This document shows, in pieces, positions 7,871 through 15,029 of a stretch of DNA of 36,660 nucleotides. Positions within the stretch are counted from its first letter, which is position 1. Every line of letters begins with the position of its first letter. A program made the translations under genes and the position numbers. The stretch covers positions 252,273-288,932 of the forward strand of contig CP066682.1 in assembly GCA_016432285.1 (NCBI GenBank), read 5' to 3'. Under the pieces are notes generated by a model that had not been told where the DNA came from, did no database searches, and was given only the letters and a program-made list of their open reading frames with translations. The stretch is from Candidatus Kaiserbacteria bacterium. Its GTDB lineage: Bacteria > Patescibacteriota > Minisyncoccia > Phycocordibacterales > UBA2100.

Positions 7871-8449
7871 CTAGAGCTCGACCGTCGGAGGCGTGTCGGC
7901 ACTTTCCACCGCCTCAAACATGGTGCGGGGAGCAAACCCAAAGAGAGAGGCGACGAGAGATCCCGGGAAGGTCTTTACGCTCACGTTGTAGTCGCGGACG
8001 ATCTCGTTGTACCGCATGCGCTCCACGGAAATCCTGTTTTCAGTGCCGGAAAGCTCTGCCATGAGCGACTGCACCGTATCAGCGGAACGAAGCTGCGGAT
8101 AATTTTCCATGATCACGAGGAGCCTTGCGAGCGCGCTTTCCACCTGCGTGGCCGCGCCAGCGCGCGCTTCGGGAGAGACGGCGCCCGAGTAGCGCGTGCG
8201 CGCGTCGGCGATCGCCTGAAAGACCTCCTGCTCCTGATTCATGATGCCCTTCACCGAATTGACGAGGTTGGGGATGAGGTCGAAACGACGCTGGTACTGC
8301 GACTCCACCTGCGCCCACTGCGCGTCGATGCTCTCGTTGCTTTTTACGAGGCTGTTATATTTGCCGCCCACAAAGAGCGCGAGCAGCACGAGTACGATGC
8401 CGATAATGACGGGCCATGTGGCCCACTTTCTGAAAGATGTAGGTTCCAT
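7871..8449 (-). CDS. lemA: LemA family protein
   Basis: A 192-residue protein with one N-terminal membrane helix (~residues 11-29) and a long helical extracytoplasmic domain. It has the LemA signatures YNSLVKSNESIDAQWAQVES, RRFDLIPNLVNSVKG and ENRISVERMRYNEIVRDYNV. LemA proteins are widespread and are often encoded next to TPM-domain proteins, as here; their biochemical role is unsettled. A -10 box 6 nt before the ATG suggests a leaderless transcript covering lemA and the TPM gene. Confidence 0.95.
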   Translation of the reverse strand: MEPTSFRKWATWPVIIGIVLVLLALFVGGKYNSLVKSNESIDAQWAQVESQYQRRFDLIPNLVNSVKGIMNQEQEVFQAIADARTRYSGAVSPEARAGAATQVESALARLLVIMENYPQLRSADTVQSLMAELSGTENRISVERMRYNEIVRDYNVSVKTFPGSLVASLFGFAPRTMFEAVESADTPPTVEL

Positions 8450-8455
8450 AACGGC

Positions 8456-8461
8456 ATCATA
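8456..8461 (-). promoter_or_regulatory. -10 box of lemA
   Basis: Minus-strand TATGAT, 6 nt upstream of the lemA ATG (8449). It predicts a transcript starting at or within a base or two of the start codon. Confidence 0.5.
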
Positions 8462-8498
8462 CGCTCTCGCCGCCGAGTTTCAATCCACACGATCTGCC

Positions 8499-9686
8499 TC
8501 AGCCCTCGACGACTCGTATCTTCGCGGCCGACCGTTTTGCTTTTTCGCGCGCGGAGTCGACAGAATCGGCTGTAGCGAGCACGACAGCCATGCGGCGATG
8601 CTTGACGACTTCGGGCTTCCCAAAAATCCGCACGCCCGTGCCTTCTTCTTGAAGCGCCTCGTCGATGCCTTCGTACGCCGGATTCTTCAGATCTCCTTCC
8701 GCGAGGATCGCCACGGACGCACCGGGTTTGCAAGGGATCGAGGGAATGGGAAGGCCGAGGATCGCGCGCACATGCAGCTCCATTTCGCTCATGCTCTGCG
8801 AGATCATCGTTACCATGCCGGTGTCGTGCGGGCGCGGCGAGAGCTCGGAGAACCACACTTCGTCGCCTTTGACGAAGAGCTCGACGCCGAAAATGCCACG
8901 CCCCTTTTGCCCGCACAGATCGCCCACGATTTTCTCGGCGATCTGCTGCGCCTTCGCCAGGGCCGCGTCAGACATCGGCTGCGGCTGCCAGCTTTCGCGA
9001 TAGTCGCCGTCGATCTGGATGTGGCCGACCGGCGCGCAGAAGGAAATGCCGCCCGCATGCCGCACGGTGAGGAGCGTGATCTCGTAATCGAAGTCGATGC
9101 GTCCTTCGACGATCACGCGGCCGGTTTTTCCGCGGCCCTCTTCGATCGCGAATTTCCATGCGGCCGCGAGATCCTCTTTTTTGTCCACTTTGCTCTGCCC
9201 GTGGCCGGAGGACGACATCGTCGGCTTCACGAAGCAGGGGAAGCCCACGTCGGCCGCACCTTTCTCCAGCTCCTCCAAGCTGCCCGCGAAATGGTACGGC
9301 GAGGTCGGCAGCCGCAGGTCCTCCGCCGCGAGCTTGCGGATGCCTTCGCGATCCATGGTAAGGAGCGCGGCACGCGCCGTGGGGATCACGGTCCAGCCTT
9401 CCTTTTCGAGCTCGACGAGCGTTGGGGTGGCAATCGCTTCGATCTCCGGGACGATAAAAGTGGGCTTCTCCTTTTCGACGACTTCGCGGATCTTGGCGCC
9501 GTCGAGCATGGGGAAGGTATAGAAGCGATGCGCCACCTGCTGCGCCGGTGCGCCTTCGTACCGGTCGCACGCGATCACTTCGCACCCGAGCCGCATCGCT
9601 TCGATCGCCACCTCTTTGCCGAGCTCCCCAGATCCAAGGAGGAGGATCTTGATCGCGCTTGTCTTGAGGGGCGTGCCGAATCGCAT
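8499..9686 (-). CDS. purT: Formate-dependent phosphoribosylglycinamide formyltransferase PurT
   Basis: This 395-residue ATP-grasp enzyme makes formyl-GAR from GAR, formate and ATP, the folate-independent third step of purine synthesis. Order: N-terminal dinucleotide-like fold ([35 protein letters not shown]), ATP-grasp domain ([31 protein letters not shown]), then metal and substrate residues ([30 protein letters not shown]). The [10 protein letters not shown] signature separates PurT from PurK. Length and motifs are complete. It starts divergently from the flavin oxidoreductase gene. No other de novo purine genes are in the window except the later step GuaB. Confidence 0.96.
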   Translation of the reverse strand: MRFGTPLKTSAIKILLLGSGELGKEVAIEAMRLGCEVIACDRYEGAPAQQVAHRFYTFPMLDGAKIREVVEKEKPTFIVPEIEAIATPTLVELEKEGWTVIPTARAALLTMDREGIRKLAAEDLRLPTSPYHFAGSLEELEKGAADVGFPCFVKPTMSSSGHGQSKVDKKEDLAAAWKFAIEEGRGKTGRVIVEGRIDFDYEITLLTVRHAGGISFCAPVGHIQIDGDYRESWQPQPMSDAALAKAQQIAEKIVGDLCGQKGRGIFGVELFVKGDEVWFSELSPRPHDTGMVTMISQSMSEMELHVRAILGLPIPSIPCKPGASVAILAEGDLKNPAYEGIDEALQEEGTGVRIFGKPEVVKHRRMAVVLATADSVDSAREKAKRSAAKIRVVEG

Positions 9687-9692
9687 GCCGCC

Positions 9693-9698
9693 ATCCTA
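9693..9698 (-). promoter_or_regulatory. -10 box of purT
   Basis: Minus-strand TAGGAT, 6 nt upstream of the purT ATG. No convincing -35. Confidence 0.4.
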
Positions 9699-9715
9699 GC
9701 ACGCGCGAAAACTGA

Positions 9716-9721
9716 TACACT
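9716..9721 (+). promoter_or_regulatory. -10 box of the flavin oxidoreductase gene
   Basis: TACACT, 8 nt upstream of the ATG at 9730, divergent from the purT promoter. No clear -35. Confidence 0.4.
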
Positions 9722-9729
9722 TTTGAGAA

Positions 9730-11187
9730 ATGAACTCGCTTGTGGAGGAACACGACCGAAAGCGAGAGCGCATACAAGCCGATCTCCGGCGGTTTTACGA
9801 GCGGGGGATCAAGGTCAAGATTTATCACGGAAGCACCAACTCGGTCCGCGCCCAGCAGTTCGAGCCGGACAGGATGATTGATACGACTGATCTCAATCGG
9901 ATTATCGAGATCAATAAAGAGGAGCGATATGTCCTCGTCGAGCCCAATGTGCCCATGGACGCGCTCGTGCGGGAGAGCGTCAAACACGGGCTCGTACCGC
10001 CGGTCGTTCCCGAATTTCCCGGCATCACGGTCGGCGGCGCGGTGCAGGGCGGAGCGGGAGAGAGCAGCTCCTTCAAGTACGGAGGCGTGCACGAGTGCTG
10101 CGAGGAATACGAGATGCTCCTTGGCAGCGGAGAGGTAGTTCGTGCATCGCGACAAGAGCGAGCCGACCTTTTCTGGGGCACCGCCGGCTCGTACGGCTCG
10201 CTCGGGGTCATGACGATGATAAAAATGCGACTCGTGCCCGCGACGAAATACGTGTGCCTCCGGTATCAGCGGTACCACAGCGTCGAGTCGGCTCTCGAAG
10301 CTGTGCGGCAGCTTTCACGATCGTCGGTCGACTTCATCGACGGGATTATTTTCAGCGAGGATCGCACGGTCGTCATGTCGGGCGTGCGTACCGACACGCC
10401 CGCGGCGCGTACCGCAAGGTTCTCGCGCGCGTGGGACGAGTGGTTCTATCTGCACGTGCAGACAATCGGCCGGAAGTACGAAAGCTACGAAGAGACGATT
10501 CCGCTTCAAGATTATCTCTTTCGGTACGATCGCGGCGGTTTCTGGGTGGGGTGGTACGGATTCAAGCGGTGGTCTGTGCCCTTCAACAGGCTCACGCGCC
10601 TTCTCTTCAATCCCTTCCTCAAGACGCGCGAGCTGTACGACATTCTGCACGCCACCAACACCTCGCAGCAGTTCATCGTGCAGGACATCTGCGTGCCCGA
10701 AGAGCGCGCGCAGGATTTCCTCGATTTTGTCCGCACGCGGCTTTCGATCTACCCCTTGTGGATCCTGCCGATCAAGCCTGATGCTCTGACGCCCTTGCTC
10801 TCGCCTCCCGAAAAAAAGGTTCCGTTTGCCATCGACATCGGTGTGTGGGGCGACATACCCGGCGATATGCGCGACTACGCCCTTTTTCTGAAGCTCAACC
10901 GCGACATGGAGCAAAAAACGCAGGAGCTCGGCGGCCGGAAGATACTCTACGCCCACACGTTTTATCCCAAAGAAGAGTTCTGGCAGATCTACGACCGCTC
11001 GTGGTACGAGACGCTCCGCAAGAAATACCATGCGGAGCGTACTTTCCCGGACGTCTGGGAAAAAGTGTACGTCGGGGATCGGTACCAGTCGCGCATCAGA
11101 TCAGGTTTGCGCACGCTGATCTACCGGAAGCTGCGGGAAAATATCGGAATGAAAGTCGAGAGACATTTTATCGCCTCCAAGCGCTAA
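9730..11187 (+). CDS. DHCR24-like FAD-dependent oxidoreductase
   Basis: A 485-residue soluble protein of the vanillyl-alcohol-oxidase/FAD_binding_4 superfamily. The FAD domain (~1-180) has VLVEPNVPMDALV, then PEFPGITVGGAVQGGAGESS with SFKYGGVHE, the flavin pyrophosphate region. Its layout and many C-terminal blocks (VVMSGVRTDTP, FIVQDICVPE, SIYPLWILPIKP, ILYAHTFYPKEEFWQIYDRS) recall eukaryotic delta-24-sterol reductase DHCR24 closely, but without that enzyme's N-terminal membrane anchor. The substrate is unknown; sterols are unlikely in such a reduced cell, so an isoprenoid, a polyprenyl lipid or a host-derived compound is possible. Its stop overlaps the convergent comF stop by 3 nt. Confidence 0.85.
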   Translation: MNSLVEEHDRKRERIQADLRRFYERGIKVKIYHGSTNSVRAQQFEPDRMIDTTDLNRIIEINKEERYVLVEPNVPMDALVRESVKHGLVPPVVPEFPGITVGGAVQGGAGESSSFKYGGVHECCEEYEMLLGSGEVVRASRQERADLFWGTAGSYGSLGVMTMIKMRLVPATKYVCLRYQRYHSVESALEAVRQLSRSSVDFIDGIIFSEDRTVVMSGVRTDTPAARTARFSRAWDEWFYLHVQTIGRKYESYEETIPLQDYLFRYDRGGFWVGWYGFKRWSVPFNRLTRLLFNPFLKTRELYDILHATNTSQQFIVQDICVPEERAQDFLDFVRTRLSIYPLWILPIKPDALTPLLSPPEKKVPFAIDIGVWGDIPGDMRDYALFLKLNRDMEQKTQELGGRKILYAHTFYPKEEFWQIYDRSWYETLRKKYHAERTFPDVWEKVYVGDRYQSRIRSGLRTLIYRKLRENIGMKVERHFIASKR

Positions 11188-11846
11188 GCTCGCGCAAGCG
11201 CGAGAAGCTCTACCTTCGCGCCGGCGCGACGCAGCGGAGTGGCGGCGTTTGCGAGCGTCGCGCCGGTCGTCGTAACGTCGTCGATGAGAAATATCCGCGC
11301 GTCTTTCACCGCGATCGCGTCCGTTACCGCAAACGCTCCGGCCACATTTGAGAGCCGCTCGCTTCTCGGCAGCTTCGTTTGCGGCTTTGTCGAGCGCACT
11401 CTTTCCAAGACAGCCGTGTGCAGCGTGGAGAGCGCGCCGTTTCTGAATTCCTCCGGGAGCTGCCGCAGGACGAGCTCGATCTGGTTGAAGCCGCGCGAGC
11501 GCGCGCGACTTTTGTGCAAGGGCACCGGGACGAGCAGTGTCTTGCGCGCAGAAAAGAGACGCTCCGACACCATCTCTTCGCGAAGGTAATCCTCGAGCAC
11601 GTTCGCGGCGAGCTTCGCGGCGTGCAGCGATCGATCGTACTTCAGCGCCTGGATCAGATCTTCAACCGCTTTCTCACGATACTCCATGAGCGTCGTGATC
11701 TTGGCACGGAGGAGCTCGTGCGGCGTGGGGGAGAGCGGTATCTCCGCGACCGTCCGCTCCTTCGTGCGCGCGCTCCGCTCACGAAGCGGCAGCAGCGCGT
11801 CGATAATCGCCCCCGTTATCGAGGAGAACGAGTCAAAAAACGACAT
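11184..11846 (-). CDS. comF: ComF family phosphoribosyltransferase-like protein
   Basis: A 220-residue cytoplasmic protein. The type I PRTase fold is marked by the PRPP loop IFLIDDVTTTGATLANA near the C-terminus, with ComF signatures LLVPVPLHKSRARSRGFNQI and RSTKPQTKLPRSERLSNVAGAF (given here as two adjoining pieces, RSTKPQTKL and PRSERLSNV). ComF proteins act in DNA uptake during natural competence, which fits a genome with type IV pili. The N-terminal four-cysteine zinc finger usual in the family is absent; that region (PLRERSARTKERTV) has no cysteines. Confidence 0.9.
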   Translation of the reverse strand: MSFFDSFSSITGAIIDALLPLRERSARTKERTVAEIPLSPTPHELLRAKITTLMEYREKAVEDLIQALKYDRSLHAAKLAANVLEDYLREEMVSERLFSARKTLLVPVPLHKSRARSRGFNQIELVLRQLPEEFRNGALSTLHTAVLERVRSTKPQTKLPRSERLSNVAGAFAVTDAIAVKDARIFLIDDVTTTGATLANAATPLRRAGAKVELLALARA

Positions 11847-11852
11847 TCATCT

Positions 11853-11858
11853 ACTATA
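11853..11858 (-). promoter_or_regulatory. -10 box of comF
   Basis: Minus-strand TATAGT, 6 nt upstream of the comF ATG (11846). It lies back to back with the promoter of the pterin dehydratase gene. Confidence 0.5.
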
Positions 11859-11871
11859 CAGGCTGCCGTGC

Positions 11872-11877
11872 TACAGT
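11872..11877 (+). promoter_or_regulatory. -10 box of the pterin dehydratase gene
   Basis: TACAGT, 6 nt upstream of the ATG at 11884. No clear -35. Confidence 0.35.
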
Positions 11878-11883
11878 GGCGCT

Positions 11884-12210
11884 ATGGATCTTGCGAAGAA
11901 AAAGTGCATTCCGTGCGAAGCGGGCTTGGCCCCCATGACAAAAGAGGAGGCGGAGAAGCTCTCCCAGCAGGTACAGGGGTGGCATCTTGGTGCCGACGGC
12001 AAACACCTCTCGAAGGAGTTCCGATTCGAGAATTTTCTTGAAGCAATGGCCTTCGCCAACAAGATAACGGCGGTCGCCGAAAGCGAAGGCCATCACCCCG
12101 ATCTCTCGATCGGCTGGGGACGAGTGGGAGTGGAGCTTTCGACGCATGCGATCAAGGGTTTGTCGGAGAATGATTTCATTCTGGCCGCCAAGATTGACGA
12201 AATACAGTGA
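11884..12210 (+). CDS. Pterin-4a-carbinolamine dehydratase (PCD/DCoH)
   Basis: A 108-residue protein that dehydrates 4a-hydroxytetrahydropterin to the quinonoid dihydropterin, normally recycling the cofactor of aromatic amino acid hydroxylases. The catalytic block AESEGHHPDLSIGWGRVGVE with the following STHAIKGLSENDF shows the paired histidines and the downstream His of the family. The start at 11884 gives MDLAKKKCIPCEAG, a common bacterial N-terminus with a C-x-x-C pair. No hydroxylase is in the window; many bacterial PCDs occur without one and may serve molybdopterin or other pterin chemistry. A TATACT box precedes the next gene, pilM, so the two are probably separate units. Confidence 0.93.
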   Translation: MDLAKKKCIPCEAGLAPMTKEEAEKLSQQVQGWHLGADGKHLSKEFRFENFLEAMAFANKITAVAESEGHHPDLSIGWGRVGVELSTHAIKGLSENDFILAAKIDEIQ

Positions 12211-12217
12211 TTTTGAG

Positions 12218-12226
12218 TGCTATACT
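12218..12226 (+). promoter_or_regulatory. Extended -10 promoter of the pilus operon
   Basis: TGCTATACT: a TGn extension plus TATACT, 7 nt before the pilM ATG. TTGACG lies 21 bp upstream of the hexamer, too far for a good -35, so the extended -10 probably carries the promoter. It predicts a leaderless pilM transcript. Confidence 0.6.
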
Positions 12227-12233
12227 GTGGTGA

Positions 12234-13382
12234 ATGGCGTTCTCGCTCGGATCATTGCTACAGAAATTTTCCGGTTCGATCGGCAAGCGCGAGGGAAGCG
12301 TGCTCGGGATCGACGTCGGCGCGTCGAGTGCCAAGATCGTGCAGCTGCGCGCGTCGCGCGGCGCGGCGATCCTCGAAACCTACGGCGAGATTGCGCTCGG
12401 CCCCTACGGCAACCAGCCCATCGGCAAAGCCGTGAAGCTCTCACCCGAAAAGACGGCGCAGGCGCTCACCGATCTCATGAAAGAGGCCAACGTAACCGCC
12501 CGCTCGGGCGGCCTCTCGATTCCGTTTTCTTCGAGTCTCGTGTCGGTGCTTGATCTCCCCAAGGTCGACAAGGAGGCGCTGAAGCGCATGGTGCCGATCG
12601 AAGCGCGCAAATATATTCCGGTGCCGGTCTCCGAGGTAACGCTCGACTGGTTTGTGATCCCGCAGGAAGAAGGCGAGAAGAGCGCCTTTGATCGCGTCGC
12701 TCCCGAAGGCCCGCAAAAGCCGAAAGGTCAGGAGGTGCTCCTCGTCGCCATTCACAACGACACGCTCACGAATTTCCAGACCATCGCGCAGGCCGCCGAC
12801 ATCAAGATTGAGTTTTATGAAATCGAGATTTTCAGCGCGATCCGCTCGGTTTTGGGGCACGGGCTCGCGCCGGTGCTCGTCGTCGACCTCGGCGCCGCGA
12901 CCACCAAGATGTACGTGGTGGAGCGGGGCGTCGTGCGCTTCACGCACCTCGTTACTTCCGGCGGGCAGCAGATGACTGAGACGCTTGCACGCACGCTCGA
13001 ATGGGATTTCGAGAAGGCGGAGCGTATCAAGCGCGAGCGCGGCCTCAACGACAGCAACGCGTACTCGGCGGAGGAGAACGAGAAGATAAAATCGGCCATG
13101 TTATCAACACTGACGCGTGTGTTTTCAGAAGTAAATCGCGTACTATTGAGCTACGGGCAGCGATACAATAAGAATGTATCGCACGTCGTGTTGACGGGCG
13201 GCGGCGCATCGCTCCCGGGCTTGGCAGAGCAAGCGAAGCTCATGCTGAGCGCGGATGTCGAGATCGCGGATCCGTTCGCGCGGACAGAGGCGCCGGCATT
13301 CTTAGGAGACGTTTTGCGTGATATCGGTCCCGGCTTTTCCGTTTCCGTGGGGCTCGTCCTCCGAAAACTGAAGGGCGCATAA
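12234..13382 (+). CDS. pilM: Type IV pilus assembly protein PilM
   Basis: A 382-residue actin-like ATPase on the cytoplasmic face of the pilus machine; it binds the N-terminus of PilN. Motifs: GSVLGIDVGASSAKIVQL (phosphate 1), VLVVDLGAATTKMYVVERG (phosphate 2) and VVLTGGGASLPGLAEQ (adenosine), all in PilM order. PVSEVTLDWFVIPQ is also typical. It is first in the operon, with its own extended -10 promoter, and is followed 4 nt later by the PilN-like gene. Length matches the family. Confidence 0.95.
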   Translation: MAFSLGSLLQKFSGSIGKREGSVLGIDVGASSAKIVQLRASRGAAILETYGEIALGPYGNQPIGKAVKLSPEKTAQALTDLMKEANVTARSGGLSIPFSSSLVSVLDLPKVDKEALKRMVPIEARKYIPVPVSEVTLDWFVIPQEEGEKSAFDRVAPEGPQKPKGQEVLLVAIHNDTLTNFQTIAQAADIKIEFYEIEIFSAIRSVLGHGLAPVLVVDLGAATTKMYVVERGVVRFTHLVTSGGQQMTETLARTLEWDFEKAERIKRERGLNDSNAYSAEENEKIKSAMLSTLTRVFSEVNRVLLSYGQRYNKNVSHVVLTGGGASLPGLAEQAKLMLSADVEIADPFARTEAPAFLGDVLRDIGPGFSVSVGLVLRKLKGA

Positions 13383-13386
13383 CGAT

Positions 13387-14085
13387 ATGCCTACCAGCGG
13401 TCCACAGCCATCTTTTATACCCCGTGAGGCCCCCACCGTAGGGCAGGTTCACCGCGCGCAAGGGAACGCCCTCTCGGACCTCACCGCGCTCGTCTCGCTC
13501 GTGCTCTTCGTGGCCTCTCTCGCCCTCGCGGGCGGCGTGTTTTTGTACGATCAGTACCTGCAATCTTCGAGCGCCTCGAAGATCGACCAGCTCGAGCGCG
13601 CGAAAGCCGCCTTCGAGCCGACCCTGATTGAGGAACTGACGCGCCTCGATGACCGCATGCGCGCTGCGGGGGAGGTGCTCCAGCAGCACATCAGCCCATC
13701 GGCTTTTTTCCAGATGCTTGAAGCGAGCACCATCTCGACGGTCGCCTTTACCTCACTCGATTTCCAGGTCGTCGACAACGGCCGTATGACGGTCGACATG
13801 GACGGCGTGGCGGCGAGCGTCAACTCGATCGCGCTCCAGGCCGACGTCTTCTCCAAGGGCGGCATGGTCACGAACCCCATCTTTTCAAACATCGACCGCG
13901 AATCGGACGGCGTGCACTTCGATTTGAGCGCGTTCCTCAATCCGGTGGCGATCAACTACGCACAGCTCGTCTCCGGTGCTGCTGCGGCCTTCGGGGCGCA
14001 GCCGGCTCAAACTATCGAAACAGCGCCGGCGGAAACGCAAGACGCGGGAGCGATCGACCCGTTCCAGCCGGGTGCAACACAATAG
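13387..14085 (+). CDS. PilN-like pilus assembly protein
   Basis: A 232-residue bitopic protein with a short cytoplasmic N-terminus (~1-35), one membrane helix (~36-56, ALVSLVLFVASLALAGGVFL), then a coiled coil (SASKIDQLERAKAAFEPTLI) and a periplasm-side globular domain. Position between pilM and the PilO-like gene, and topology, make it the PilN equivalent. Overall similarity to classical PilN is low by eye and the N-terminal PilM-binding motif is not obvious. The tail (~200-232) is acidic and Ala/Pro/Gln-rich. Starts 4 nt after pilM with no Shine-Dalgarno. Confidence 0.75.
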   Translation: MPTSGPQPSFIPREAPTVGQVHRAQGNALSDLTALVSLVLFVASLALAGGVFLYDQYLQSSSASKIDQLERAKAAFEPTLIEELTRLDDRMRAAGEVLQQHISPSAFFQMLEASTISTVAFTSLDFQVVDNGRMTVDMDGVAASVNSIALQADVFSKGGMVTNPIFSNIDRESDGVHFDLSAFLNPVAINYAQLVSGAAAAFGAQPAQTIETAPAETQDAGAIDPFQPGATQ

Positions 14086-14086
14086 T

Positions 14087-14656
14087 ATGGTCAAACTCAT
14101 TCTCTCTATCGTCGGCCTCGGTCTTTCTGGAGTGATCTTCTTCCTCTACACGCAGCCCGCGTACGAGGGCGTGCGATCCGTGCGTGCGACGATCGGTCAG
14201 TATGATCAGGCTCTCACGAAGGCTACGGAGCTCCAGCAGCTGAAGCAGACGCTGCTCTCGCGTTACAACACCTTCAACCAGAGCGACATCGACCGCCTCC
14301 ACAAGCTCCTCCCGGATCACGTCGACAACGTCCGGCTGGTTCTCGACCTCGACTCGCTCGCCGGCCGACACGGTATGGCCTTGCAGAACGTCGTGATCAG
14401 CAATCCCGCGAGCGAGGAGCTCGACCCCGGTGTCATCGCCGCCATCGGCGCTTCCGGTGCGCGATACGATTCGCTCACGCTGAAGTTCTCCACGATCGGC
14501 TCCTACGAGGATTTCCTCGGCTTCCTCCAGGATCTCGAGACGTCGCTGCGCGTGGTGGATCTCGTGTCGCTCAACATCACGCGCGACTCACTTTCCTCCG
14601 ACCTCTCACCGCGGTACCGCTACGACATCACGATCCGCACCTACTGGCTCAAATAA
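14087..14656 (+). CDS. PilO-like pilus assembly protein
   Basis: A 189-residue bitopic membrane protein. Residues 2-20 are a membrane helix (ILSIVGLGLSGVIFFLYT), followed by a coiled coil (QALTKATELQQLKQTLLSRY) and a compact C-terminal ferredoxin-like domain with GSYEDFLGFLQDLETSLRVV, the usual PilO signature region. KLLPDHVDNVRLVLDLDSLA is also PilO-like. The ATG at 14087 is 1 nt after the PilN-like stop; a longer open frame upstream is an artefact of overlap. PilO pairs with PilN to align the motor and pilus base. Confidence 0.85.
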   Translation: MVKLILSIVGLGLSGVIFFLYTQPAYEGVRSVRATIGQYDQALTKATELQQLKQTLLSRYNTFNQSDIDRLHKLLPDHVDNVRLVLDLDSLAGRHGMALQNVVISNPASEELDPGVIAAIGASGARYDSLTLKFSTIGSYEDFLGFLQDLETSLRVVDLVSLNITRDSLSSDLSPRYRYDITIRTYWLK

Positions 14657-14659
14657 CGT

Positions 14660-15016
14660 ATGGGATTCTTTTCCGAACACAAAACACTTCTCATCACCGT
14701 CGTCGCGATCATTCTCGTGATTGGCGTCTGGTACGGCATCTCAAGCGACGCGCCCTCAAGCTCGCTCCTGACTTCGGAGAATGTCGGGGGCGCGGGCAGC
14801 GCCGAAGATCAGAATCTCGTCGAGACGCTCCTCCAGCTCCGCGCGGTCTCACTCTCGGGCGCGATCCTCGGCGATCCGGCTTTCTTGAGCCTTCAAGATT
14901 TCGGCACGCAGATCGTGCCGGAGCCGATTGGCCGCCCCAACCCCTTCGCGCCGCTTTTGCGCGGGCTTCAGTCGACCTCCACTTCCCGCGGCTCGCAACT
15001 CTTTCCGACGCGGTAA
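14660..15016 (+). CDS. Small pilus-operon membrane protein, PilP-like position
   Basis: A 118-residue protein with one N-terminal membrane helix (LLITVVAIILVIGVWYGI, ~9-26) and an extracytoplasmic tail of about 90 residues. The tail ends with FGTQIVPEPIGRPNPFAPLL. Such R-x-N-P-F segments recall the start of PilP's conserved region, and its place after PilO matches PilP, but the protein is much shorter and lacks the beta domain that binds the PilQ secretin. No pilQ follows, in keeping with a cell that may lack a conventional outer membrane. Function as an alignment-complex accessory is inferred. Confidence 0.65.
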   Translation: MGFFSEHKTLLITVVAIILVIGVWYGISSDAPSSSLLTSENVGGAGSAEDQNLVETLLQLRAVSLSGAILGDPAFLSLQDFGTQIVPEPIGRPNPFAPLLRGLQSTSTSRGSQLFPTR

Positions 15017-15029
15017 GGCACGAGGGCCT

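Noticed and set aside
6420-8000. Several long open frames in the GC-rich region opposite lemA, the TPM gene and purT
   Set aside because: They are Arg/Ala-rich shadow translations of well-supported genes on the other strand.
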